Assembly: GCA_946811185.2 (NCBI GenBank)
Contig: OX328108.1
Span: forward strand, 21,275,239-21,339,238
From: Hippopus hippopus
Taxonomy: Eukaryota > Mollusca > Bivalvia > Cardiida > Cardiidae
Direction of reading: 5' to 3'
Length of the DNA: 64,000 bases
Shown here: one piece after another, positions 31,509 to 41,359 of the stretch
Layout: each line of letters begins with the position of its first letter
Numbering within the stretch: the stretch's first letter is position 1
Program-made: the position numbers and the translations under genes
The notes under the pieces: generated by a model
Databases searched by the model: none
Told to the model about the DNA's origin: nothing
What the model saw: only the letters and a program-made list of their open reading frames with translations

Positions 31509-32621
31509 TTAAAGACTACCATTGTCGAAGACAGCATCAACAAAAGATAAATTTGAGTTCAATGGTTGCCTGCAATAAAATTTCTTGAAATTTTTCTCCG
31601 ACGACCAGTCTGCCATATCTAGAATGTTCTTCAAAGAACAGCCTCCCAAGGAAGCTGCTGAAGTAGCTGCTCCCCTGTAAGAATGAGCTTTGAAAACCTT
31701 AATGTTTATGCCAGCACACTGTAAAACTGTCTTTAGCCACCGAGCAATTGTTCCTGTACACACTGCCTTAAAAGTGACATAAGATACAAAAACCTGAGAT
31801 GACTTTCTTAAAGACTTGGTTTTTCGCAAATAAAATAATAAGGTATGCATGGGACATAAGGTCTCTTCTTTGAAATGGTCAATTTTCAGTGAATATGCCT
31901 GGCCATACTTGGAGGTTTTCAATAAATTAGAAAAGGTAAAAACAACTGCTTGTTGTTCTTTGACATAGTTATTGACATTCATTGACACTAAAGTCTGAGC
32001 TCTAGGAGCTGTAGCAAGCGCTATAAGTGCAATGGTCTTCAAGGTAAGATCCTTCAATGATAAAGCACTCAAAGGGTGAAGAGTTTTTAAGTATGCTAAC
32101 ACTAATGACACATTCCATGTGAACTTATAACGAGGCATTGGAGGTTTTAACTGAGAAATACCTTTCATATAACGTTTTATAAGAGAAGTATTGTCACACC
32201 ATGAATTACCAAAAAGGGGTAAAGTTTGTAAAAGCATAGATTTATGGGTGTTAAGAACAGAATATGACCTTTTCTGTTTATGTAACTTATCCAAATACTC
32301 AAGGACTGTTATTTCAGTTGTGATAAAGGGATCACTTTTCCGGCACAAACACCAAAAATACCACTTCCTCCATGCAAATTCATATTGCTTTTGAGTCCCT
32401 GGTCTCCATGAGTTGATTATGATATTGGCAGTCTGTTTAGAAAGTCCTTGATCTTGAAGGGATTTCCTGACACACCAGCAGTGACCATGTTTATTCTTTT
32501 TGATAAAGGATGATTTTGACCATTGTGCGGAGGAACCATCAAATCTCTGTGGCGTGGTAACCTGACGGGAAAAGTATACAGCATTTCCATTACCATCGGA
32601 AACCATATTTGAGATCTCCAA
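31509..32621 (-). CDS. DIRS tyrosine recombinase
   Basis: A 370-residue open frame ending with TAA at 31509, only a few bases from the LINE insertion, which therefore spared it. The N-terminal half (RPGTQKQYEFAWRKWYFWC) is the SAM-like DNA-binding part. The catalytic half carries Arg207 (ATAPRAQTLVSM), His313 and Arg316 (AHSYRGAA), Trp339 and the nucleophile Tyr349 (FKKFYCR), the full R-H-R-Y set. It should integrate circular DIRS DNA without target duplication. The start overlaps the end of the preceding RT/RNase H/methylase-like frame by about 205 bp, so the first residues overlap and the real start is uncertain. No damage visible. Confidence 0.92.
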   Translation of the reverse strand: MEISNMVSDGNGNAVYFSRQVTTPQRFDGSSAQWSKSSFIKKNKHGHCWCVRKSLQDQGLSKQTANIIINSWRPGTQKQYEFAWRKWYFWCLCRKSDPFITTEITVLEYLDKLHKQKRSYSVLNTHKSMLLQTLPLFGNSWCDNTSLIKRYMKGISQLKPPMPRYKFTWNVSLVLAYLKTLHPLSALSLKDLTLKTIALIALATAPRAQTLVSMNVNNYVKEQQAVVFTFSNLLKTSKYGQAYSLKIDHFKEETLCPMHTLLFYLRKTKSLRKSSQVFVSYVTFKAVCTGTIARWLKTVLQCAGINIKVFKAHSYRGAATSAASLGGCSLKNILDMADWSSEKNFKKFYCRQPLNSNLSFVDAVFDNGSL

Positions 32622-34349
32622 AGCGGAAAAACGAAAATTGCCTTTTCAACCTTGTCTCTTTTCAGCTTATTTAGAACTTGCCCTATCAGACTGAAAGGTG
32701 GGAAAATGTAAGGTGCAAAATCAGACCATGTCAAACTGAAAGCATTCACATACGTAGCACCTGGCTCTGCGAACCACGACACAAAACAATCTAATTGTGC
32801 ATTTAACCTGGAAGCGAAAAGGTCAATATCTGGTTTAAAAAAGTTTGCACAAACTCTATGAAAAACTTCCTTTTTTAAAAACCATTCAGTTGAATCTGAA
32901 AAATGCCTAGAGAAGTAGTCTGCAACAGTGTTTTCAGCACCAGGAACATGTACAGCTGACAAGAAAATTTCTCTTGATACACCATTCCCAAATATCTTTA
33001 GCAATGGAATCCATTGTCTTAGAGGCCATGCCCCCCATGTCATTAACATACTTAACTGCCGAAACATTATCAGACTCGACCTGTATATGAATCTTTCTAC
33101 AGTTCACATAAAAGGATTGAAGTGCATAAAAAATAGCCAACAATTCTAATATGTTAATTGACATAAGGCTTTCCTCTGTCTTCCATCTACCACTAGCATG
33201 TCTATTTGATGACATCTCTATTGCCCCCCAGCCGATAAGGGAGGCATCAGACCTGTACTTACACACGACTGAACTAGGTCTAATAGCTTTACCATTCTTA
33301 GACTTTACATTTTCTTGCCACCATTTTAACTCTTGAAAACTTCCATCCGAAAGAGAGATTTTGTTATCATAATTCATTTCTGATCCTAGTCCAAGGACTT
33401 TATCTCTTTCTAATGATCTATAATGTAATGGGGCCTCCAAAATAGCATGAAAAGTGCTAACCAATAAACCAATGAAAGACGCTAAATCTCTTATCACAAC
33501 AGTTCTAGAACTGAGTAATGAATGTGCTTTTATAATTATTTTTTGTACTTTCCCTTCTGTCAAAGAAACTTTGAAATTTACAGAATCAATAATGAACCCA
33601 AAAAATATTATTTTCTGAGTTGGCACTAGAACTGATTTCTTTTCATTTATCGTAAAACCTAAGGATTGAAGGGTACTAGTTATTGTGTCAGTATTAGTCT
33701 TACAAACAAGTTTGTCACGATTCATGTTCAAAGAATCATCAATATAATAGGAACATCTTATCCCTTGTTGCCTAAACCAGGTAAAAACTGGCTTTAACAC
33801 TTTGGTAAAAACAAAAGGGGCTGATTTTAAGCCAAAACAAAGACAAGTAAATTTATACAAAACTTGATTCCATGAAAACTTTAAATATTTCTGATGAGTC
33901 TCATGGATAGGGATGGAAAAATATGCTTGTTCCATATCTACTGAAGTCATATAGTCATCTTTTTGCAAAAGATCTAACACCACCTTAAAAGTTTCTTGTT
34001 TGAAATGATGATAGTGTACAAAATTATTCAGAAACCTTAAGTTAATTATTGGTCTAAACTTTCCATTAGGCTTTGGTACAATAAATATTGTGGATATATA
34101 TTCATCTTTTTCATGACAGCAGGGTACAATAGCCCCAATACTAAGTAATTTCTTTACCTCATTATCAACAATTCCATGTTGGTCATCATTAAATGGAATT
34201 TCTTTAGGTATTACCCTTTGAAAAGGCTTTTGATCAAATTGAATATGATAGCCTGACACGGTGTCTAGTACCCATTCATCATTGGTTAACATTTTCCATG
34301 TATCCAAACATTTTCTAACTTTACCTACCACTGAATCAGGATTTATTTG
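32417..34349 (-). pseudogene. DIRS pol: reverse transcriptase, RNase H and methylase-like region, one frameshift
   Basis: The first frame (34349-32934) has KPNGKFRPIINLRFLN, TSVDMEQAYFSIPIH, CFGLKSAPFVFTKVLKP and the catalytic CSYYIDDSL, then RNase H segments RSDASLIGWGA, INILELLAIFYAL and QVESDNVSAVKYVND. Near 32975, in GAGAAATTTTC, the frame must shift by one base to continue as FLSAVHVPGAENTVADYFSR in the second frame (to 32417). That part includes DIDLFASRLNAQL and FPPFSLIGQVLNKL, matching the region often called methylase-like in DIRS elements. The frame opens after a TGA at 34352 with no early ATG, so expression probably depends on frameshifting or reinitiation after gag, whose TAA (34345-34343) it overlaps. 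One indel is the only break seen; an assembly error is possible. Confidence 0.85.
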
Positions 34350-35530
34350 TCATTTGGGGATGTTTCACTTGCACCTCCTCGTCGGGAGAATTTGGCTCTA
34401 TATGGTCGGGCAGACCCTCTCTGACTATATGGCTGATACCTGTTGCCATAGGCACTGTTAGTCTGATTGTAGGAGTTTCCATAACCCCTTTTATATTGCA
34501 GCTGACCCCTTCCTGAGCGTCCACGCCACCCTGATCTGTACTGATAATTGTAAGTGTCTCTACCAACATTTGCTAAAGAGTCACATGACTTGATCTCTTT
34601 TGAGATGTCATCTCCGAATAGTTGTGTGGTAATGGGCATTGAAATGTTACACAAGCTGTGATATTTCTTCTTAAGATTTTGCCTGATATTGTACCTTCTT
34701 CTAACCGAGAGGTTGTACTGAACTTGACCAATAAGAGTTAAGATATCCGAAACTAAAGTTTTGGCCTCTTTGTTTAGAGACTTCTTAAAAGTTCCAGCCA
34801 GTTTAATGACAGGCACTATGGCTGTAGCTACAATGTTCTGTACATCAGACATGTATTTGTCTTGAGTGTGCACCTTACGATCAAGTATCTTCCATACTTC
34901 ATTGTTCACAAGCGGTGGCCCCGCTTTATCTACATTTTCAGGCATCTTATGTCTAGCCATAATCTCTTCAAGTTCACATTGTGATGTGCAGGCGACATTC
35001 ACCAAATTTGCAAGAGAATTTGATATGGGCTTTTCTTTTTCACTTGTTTTTAGACGAGGCAGACGCCAATCATCTTCATCATCTGAAGAATCTGTACCAA
35101 AGAGCTCTTTCTCAATATTTCCTGCAAAATTTTTGGACAGACCTGGCAACTCAGTATCTGATGATTCATTTCTCTCCATACATACTTCATCCTGATCAGA
35201 GAACATATCGGGGTACCAGTTTTCTATGTCTAACAGACCAAGTTTCTTTTTTAACATGCAAATGTCCTTTTGTGACAATTTTTCAAAGTCTAAAACAGAC
35301 TTGGCTTTTTTACTGGACTTTTGTTTCTGCTTGGATTTTTTGGAGGTTTTAACTACCTTTTTTCCTTTCACAGGACTTTTACCCCTCTTTTTCGGTGGGG
35401 AAACAACCTCCTACGCCGTAACTTCAACAATTTTAGCCACCTCGGGTGGTTGATCCCCATCAACAGGGTCGAATCCCGAAAATTCAGACTCGGAATCAAG
35501 ACCGAGAACATCGTCCTCATGACAACTCAT
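34343..35530 (-). pseudogene. DIRS gag with one in-frame stop
   Basis: ATG at 35530 opens MSCHEDDVLGLDSESEFSGF and stays open to TAG at 35413-35411 (codon 40), then continues in the same frame with EVVSPPKKRGKSP and runs to TAA at 34345-34343. The region after the stop is Lys-rich (KTSKKSKQKQKSSKKAK), then folded, then ends with an Arg/Gly/Tyr/Asn tail (RSGWRGRSGRG, KRGYGNSYNQ, SRRGGASE) typical of DIRS gag RNA-binding tails. A GTG at 35371 is not a likely eukaryotic start. The TAG is most simply a point mutation, making this copy's gag defective unless the stop is read through. Confidence 0.8.
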
Positions 35531-35709
35531 AGCGTGTTTTTGACATTCCGGACGCCGTCCTGGAATACAACCACACATAACATTTCTGGAATATACACTG
35601 AGACGACGTCTTCAGCGATGAATACTAACACCCTTCGAAACACAAACAAAGTCTATTTTTTCGCTTAGTATTCTGCGACACATGTGTTTTTCACGGGCGC
35701 CAGAACAAA

Positions 35710-35831
35710 TATGATTTTCTCTAGAGAGTACTTCCGGTTTATTGTGGGCACACTTGATTAGTAAATTCAGTTGTTTTTGTTAAAGGGCGATTAGAATTGG
35801 ACGTCAGAAGGATATGCTAACTCATACATGC
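35710..35831 (-). repeat. right inverted terminal repeat of DIRS
   Basis: 122-bp partner of 24345-24466. Just inside it, toward gag, lies a 180-bp leader with GGCGCCAGAACAAATATG. Confidence 0.93.
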
Positions 35832-35859
35832 GAAGCCGAAGGCTTTACGGAAAATAATG

Positions 35860-36330
35860 TCTTTATGTGGTTGAAAATTCTACACAGATGTATTGAAATT
35901 CATTCATGATTAAAATAAGTTACAGGCTGAACATGAACATAACCATCCAAAATTTCTTTCTAAACATATTTGACCTTACCATGACCTTGACCTTTAACCT
36001 ACTGACGTGGTATTTTGTTGCCTACAAATCAGCAAAGTTATACGAAAATTCATTAAGAAATAAAAAATTTACAGGCCGGACACAAATACTATCCCCCATC
36101 ACATCTGACCTTACTCTGGCCTTTACCTTTAACCTACAGACATGACTCTTGCATATGACACATCATATTGATGTCAACATTTGTGCAAAGTTATTTTGAA
36201 ATTGGGTGTGACTGTCACAGAAAACTCATCAGTTGGACAAATCATATTTAACTCAAAAATACCAATACCATAAGGAAACACAACTGTGGGTCTTATTACA
36301 TACAGTCAGTCTTGCTACATTAACCACTAT
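35860..36330. repeat. GACCTTGACC-type repeat, right part
   Basis: Continuation of the repeat at 23827-24278 after the DIRS insertion. It carries the phrases TGACCTTGACCTTTAACC, CTGACGTGG, CAGCAAAGTTATACG and TTACAGGCCGGACACAAA. Confidence 0.6.
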
Positions 36331-36789
36331 TAACTGATCCCTTGTATCAAGTGATCACTAATCTATGCCAAATTAAAATTTAAGTTCCATGTAAGAGGTA
36401 GAAACCACAACAATAAATCTTTTAATATTTTACTAGATCCTATGTTGATGGTACTCATTAGAACCATCAACGATGAGATGATTCTAATGCTTACTAACAA
36501 CATAGGATTTAGTTGAAAAGTGTGATTTTTCACAATTGCCTCACTCCCTGTTATCTAGATGACATAATTATGTTGTCTAACGAGACCACCTTTTGAAAGT
36601 TCCCTGGGTGGTTGCTTTATACAGGTTTTACTTTATATGCGATTATGTGATTCGTTTTTTTCTTGACATGGCCTTTTTAGTGTGGTATAAGTAGCCCCAA
36701 TAAATAAACATGCTAATTATCTATTTGACTGTCTTTGATCAGTGTACTATTTAGTTATTTTTTATTTGGTTCATTTGAAGCCTTAAACG
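36331..36789. other. non-coding with long imperfect inverted repeat
   Basis: ATCCTATGTTGATGGTACTC at about 36436 and AACAACATAGGATTT at about 36498 form an inverted pair around AGAACCATCAACGATGAGAT. It may be the core of a small non-autonomous element. No gene seen. Confidence 0.4.
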
Positions 36790-37090
36790 CTGCTGCCCAG
36801 GCTTCATGAGTATCAAACTGAAAATGTAGCCTCTAGTTTGCACACACAGTTTTTCTACGTCTTGACCTGGTGACCTATCTTTCACCCTACATGACCAAAT
36901 ATCGAGTTTGTCCAAGATATTATCAAGACAAACATTCTGACCAAGTTTCATAAGTATTGTACTGAAAATGTGGCAACTAGAGTAACCACAAATTGATTGT
37001 TGATGCCTGGACAACGGACAACGCATGACTGACAACTCACGATGGACAGCGCAAAGATCACCTTGAGCACTTTGTGCTCAGGACAGCTAA
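36790..37090 (+). mobile_element. tandem-core element, family 1, truncated at its start
   Basis: About two units of the ~145-bp core (ATGAGTATCAAACTGAAAAT, CCTCTAGTTTGCACACA, AAGACAAACATTCTGACCAA) followed by the characteristic end ACCTTGAGCACTTTGTGCTC then AGGACAGCTAAAAA. The AACAAGAG start is missing. Confidence 0.7.
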
Positions 37091-37905
37091 AAATTTTACT
37101 AGCAAAAAAAGACAAGAGGGCCATTGGCCCTAAAGCGCTCACCTGAGTAAAGTCATCTATGGTTAATAAAGCTGAAGAGATCCTGGTTTTAATGGTGTAG
37201 AACACATGATGTAAGTGACATACTCTTTGACCAACTTGACCCACTTTTTAACTTGTCTCGTATATCATCAAGGCAAACATTCTGGTAATGTTTCATGAGT
37301 ATCAGACTGAAAAATTTGTCTCTAGACCGCTCACAAATTTTTTCAAAGATTTGGCCCAGTAACCTACTTTTTAATCCAATGTGATCCAATTTTAAAACTT
37401 GTCTGAGATTTCAAAAAGACAACCTTTCTGACCAAGTTTCATAAATATCAGACTGAAAATGTAGCCTCTAGACTGCACACAAGGTTTTCATAGATTTAGC
37501 CGTCTGACCTACTTTTTGACTGAATGTGACCCAATTTCGAACTTGATCAAGATATAAAGACAAACATTCTGATAAACTTTCGTGGGAATCAGGCTGAAAA
37601 TGTGGCCTCTAAAGTGCACACAAGGTTTTCCTAAGATTTGGTCCAGTAACCTACTTTTTGACTGGACATGACCCAATTTTAATCCTGTTCTGGACATCTT
37701 TAAGACAAATATTCTAACCAAGTTTCAAGAATATCATTTTGAAAATGTGGCCTCTGGACAAGGTTTTTCTAAGATACAGCCCTCTGACCTACGTTTTTGA
37801 CCAAACATGACCTATTTTTAGAAATTGAGATATAATCAAGACAAATATCCTGACCAAGTTTCAAAAGTCTCGGGCTGAAAATAAGGTCTCTAGAGTGCAC
37901 ACAAC

Positions 37906-38733
37906 AGGGTAGCACAGTCTTTAAAAGTGCTTAATTTTGAGTCCCTTTCTTAAAAAGTGCTTAAATATTAAAAAAGTCCTTAAAAATCCTTGATTATGGC
38001 CACTCTTTTGAAAAGCACTTAAAAAGTGCATATTTTTGTCTGAAAACTTGCTTAAAAATGAGCAATGGACAAAATGTCTAGTAAATAGTAGCTAGTTCGA
38101 GGAATGATCCCAAATACAAAAAGCAAATATTTTTCCTTGACGTAACTGGTGACATAACCACAATTGGATCGAACTAGTTTGGGACAAAAACACTGTTAAG
38201 TTGCCTTCCTTAGTTGAAGTGATTATGTAGCTGCAAGTTTTAGAAATGACATCTGGAAATAAGAAATAGATGCTAATGTATTCTTGGGTTATTCATTGTA
38301 ACGATAAGGCAAAGGGCAGCGCATGCAAGAAATTGACTTTGGTAATATGATCCCCCCACCAGTTTTTGAAAATATTTGCTAAAGTGTCTCTGAGATTATC
38401 AACTAAAGCTTCAAATAAATTAGCCAGTGTGTCTGGCAGAAAGATGGGCTTTGATAAACACAGTCAAATATGAAGGATGCATGCGGCTCTTTTTATTACT
38501 GGCGAGACTTGAAAACGTGATAAAGTTGTTAATCCACTTACCTAGTGTAAAGTAACAGATTTTAAAGTTAACTACTACCCTAATTGACAAATTTCAGTTA
38601 AAATCATAAGACTTCTGCAAATAATTAATTGACACAAAAAATAGGTCGCCAGAAAAAATGCAAAAACCTGTGACTCAACAAAAGTCAGTTTAACATTGTT
38701 GGATCAGAGGCACTTCAAACTGTCTTTTCATCT
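37906..38733. other. unassigned insert in the array
   Basis: It begins with the phrase AAAAGTGCTTAATTTTGAGT and reiterates AGTGCTTAAA / AGTCCTTAAA up to about 38060, a short repeat type that I do not recognise by name. The rest is AT-rich with no coding evidence. Confidence 0.4.
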
Positions 38734-38967
38734 TTAACTCTTTACCAAACGACAAAATTCTAGACTATTCTTGTCCAAATTGAAAGCACTTGCAGACGAC
38801 AAAATAAATGGGACTCAAAAATTGAAATTTGTTATGGGAAGGGTAGAAAACGTTGTGGAAAAAGGAGAAAATGCTGGTTACCAGCATTTTCACCTTTTCC
38901 CACAATGTTTTTAAAAGGCTTCTTTCTCAGGGTCGTGAAAACCCGGGATTGTTTGGGAAAGGGTTAA
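38734..38967. mobile_element. TTAA-flanked MITE, copy 3
   Basis: TTAACTCTTTACCAAACGAC at the left, GGGAAAGGGTTAA at the right. The centre reads AATGCTGGTTACCAGCATT, a perfect palindrome. Same orientation as copy 1. Confidence 0.8.
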
Positions 38968-39156
38968 TAATGAATTTTAATCATAAATTTACACATATCT
39001 CTGTATAAAACAATAAGTGCAAGCGAAAATCTGTTTGATAAACTTTGGTTGTCTTATGAATTGAAAATATAAAACATCATCCTACAAATGAGATGGGGGG
39101 ATGGGGTGGAGGTTAGACCTTCTAGTCTATAGATGATAGCACTGGAACAAGTATTA

Positions 39157-39945
39157 ACCCCTTCACTGCCATATATATGTGCACTAATTATGCTGGGAAA
39201 CAAAAGGCTATTCAGAAACCATTTAATACTGATACCATATAAATTGCAATATATTCAAAACTACTCAATGGATTTACACCAAATTTTATATGCTTGTTTG
39301 ATATACATACAGCAATGTATGGAATAGGTTCATGGTGATAACATAACATGTCATAAAAACATTTTTTTAACATGCAAAAATATCTGAACTGTCATTTTGT
39401 TCGTAATTTTCGACCAAATACTTCTATGTTATTTGTACTGGAAGCTTAATCATGGAAAATTTTACAAGAAAACTGTCAATATTTTAGAAATAAACATCAC
39501 TTTACAATGTGAGTTACTTTCCTAGCAATTATCAACTGAATAATGACCACAGTTCCAGCCTTTAAAGTTAGAATAGATCAATTCCAGTACACAAAGTTTG
39601 TGTGGTACACGCGGAAGCATGGCAACAAACACAAGGCTGGTTTCGAAGGGCAATCTTGGGAGTAATGGCGCACTTCCCTCCTCTTTACGCCTTTCTTAGA
39701 ACATACTCTGCATAGTCTGGTGGGCCTTTCTTTCCCCTCAGTGGGAGGAATGACTTCTATAAAATGTCTATCACGCAACTGAACTACATACTCGGGTTCA
39801 CATGTAACAGGTGGGTGGTTGTCTGTGTTTCCCATGACATGGTAACCGTCTCAAGAAATTGAAGAAATGGCTTTTTATAGCTATCTTTGCAGGCTACTAT
39901 GGATGCGTTACATGCACTCACTTGCATAAAGTGAAAGAAGATATC
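39157..39945 (-). pseudogene. piggyBac transposase C-terminal fragment and 3' end
   Basis: On the minus strand, from about 39945, IFFHFMQVSACNASI then a one-base shift near 39835 leads to a Cys-rich C-terminus with CRVCSKKGVKRREVRHYSQDC and CLLPCFRVYHT, ending at 39578. This matches the final helix and the cross-braced zinc domain of piggyBac transposases (family knowledge). About 420 bp further, TTAACCCCTTCACTGCC at 39153 provides a TTAA-CCC terminus as in piggyBac ends. The catalytic DDD core and the 5' end are absent; at 39945 the sequence turns directly into the ~145-bp array. It is an inactive remnant. Confidence 0.7.
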
Positions 39946-40779
39946 ATCAAGACAAACATCCTGACAAAGTTTCAAGAGTATCAAGCTAAAAATGCAGCCT
40001 CTAGAGTGCATACAAACTTTTTCTAACATATAACCCTTTGACCTTCTTTTTGACCCAAAGTGATCCAATTTCAAACTTGTCCAAGACATCATCAGGACAA
40101 ACATTCTGATAATGTTACCTCTAGAGTGCATACAAGCTTTTTCCTAATATATAGCCCTGTGACGTACTTTTGATCCAAAGTGACCCAATTTCAAAATTGT
40201 CTTAAGACATTATCAAGACAAACATTCTGTCAAAGGTTAAGAGTATCAGGCTGAAAATGTTGAAAATGTGGCCTCTAGGGTGCATACAAAGTAAATGTTG
40301 ATACTTTGATGACGGATAATGCACAACAGACAACGCAGGATGCATTATGGACATAGCATGAACACAAAAGCTGACCTTGAGTGCTTCATGCTCAGGTGAG
40401 CTAAAAAGAGCACGAACCTCATCCCATAAACTGGACTAGGCATGACTGTTCATCACATCATATAGACAAGTTATTTTCCCTAGTACCATAGACTGGTTTT
40501 ATATACATCAATGTATTATAGTCATTTTCAAGCGATTTTGGACTGATGTATCGTGAATAAAATGGGTATCAGTCTAGAATCGTTTGTTTTAGATGGCTTT
40601 CACACATATTGAAAACATACATGTTAATTAGAAGTGTTTTCAAAAAGTGTTCAATTACTATCACATGCCATTGTTAAGTGTCAATTTTACACATTATCCT
40701 CATCCATAGTATTAATGTGATGAAGTGACGCTTCCTGGTGACGCCAGGCCAAGACATAAGCTTGCCCCAGTAAAAATAC

Positions 40780-41065
40780 AAAGTTGAAATTTCAATGAGA
40801 TTTTGCTGAAATACCAGTGAAAGAAAGGGGCAAAATCTCGTTGAAATTTTACCAAAATCTGATTGAAATTTCACCAAAATCTCATTGAGATTTCATTAAA
40901 ATCTCGCTGAAATTTCATAAAAATCTCATCAAAATTTTACTGAAAGAAAGGGGCAAAAAACCGTCAAATTTCACCAAAATGTCGGTGAAAATTTAGTGAA
41001 ATTTCAGTGAAATTTCACCAAAATCTCAGTGAAGTTTAATCATATCTTGGTGAAATTTCAGTCAT
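40780..41065. repeat. AAATTTCACCAAAATCTC short-unit repeat
   Basis: The words TGAAATTTCA, CCAAAATCTC and GTGAAATTTC recur about fifteen times with irregular spacing near 17-20 bp. The unit is almost self-complementary (TGAAATTTCA), so the block can form many hairpins. No coding content. Confidence 0.75.
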
Positions 41066-41243
41066 TCCCTATGAAAATTATATAGAGAGACTTAAATGAA
41101 AATCTGCCACCAGTGCCTAGGCTGCTACTTCAACAAGTTAAAAATCAGTCTGCATGGTCTATAAAACTATGTAAAAAGAAAAAAAAAAATTCAGTTCCCA
41201 AATCTTTTAATTTCTATATCTACACTATTTGTTAATTTTATAT

Positions 41244-41359
41244 TTATCGTTCCTGATTCCTTTTTATTCTGTTATTGAGCTCAGGAACAATAATTTCATT
41301 CCATATTTTTGCTTTCTCTTCCTCAGTAGAATGGATGTGGAAACTATTGAAGAGTTCAC
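41244..41359 (-). CDS. last exon of a BEN-like domain gene
   Basis: The acceptor TTTTTCTCTTTATAG ends at 41360. The exon adds GT to the single base left by the upstream exon, forming a serine codon, then encodes ELFNSFHIHSTEEEKAKIWN and ends RIKRNQER with TAA at 41246-41244. The donor, acceptor and phase join without strain to the exon at 47126-46923, across a 5563-bp intron full of mobile elements. In BEN domains the C-terminal helix carries a similar 'W...i...iN.kiR' pattern (family knowledge). Confidence 0.7.

Larger units (their letters stand above)
24279..35859 (-). mobile_element. DIRS-type tyrosine-recombinase retrotransposon, with nested LINE
   Basis: The minus strand encodes, in order, gag, reverse transcriptase with RNase H, and a tyrosine recombinase, the DIRS order. 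The 122-bp inverted terminal repeats (24345-24466 and 35710-35831) differ at one site. Each end has its own extension, and an internal complementary region at 24562-24679 is complementary to the left extension and then to the right extension, which is the hallmark of DIRS. AATG is common to both outer ends and to the junction in the internal region, and there is no target duplication, as expected of recombinase-mediated insertion of a circle. Without the LINE and one 13-bp repeat the element is about 5.0 kb, typical for the group. Confidence 0.93.
37112..40405 (+). mobile_element. tandem-core element, family 1, interrupted
   Basis: It starts GACAAGAGGGCCATTGGCCC then GCGCTCACCTGAG and ends AGTGCTTCATGCTCAGGTGA then GCTAAAAAG. 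Core units occupy 37180-37905 and 39945-40330. The intervening two kilobases are not array sequence and hold a MITE, a piggyBac relic and unassigned DNA, so the interruption is probably composite. Confidence 0.65.

Noticed and set aside
35371..35371. GTG as start of DIRS gag
   Set aside because: Eukaryotic initiation at GTG is unlikely and an upstream ATG at 35530 in the same frame gives a well-composed N-terminus before the TAG.
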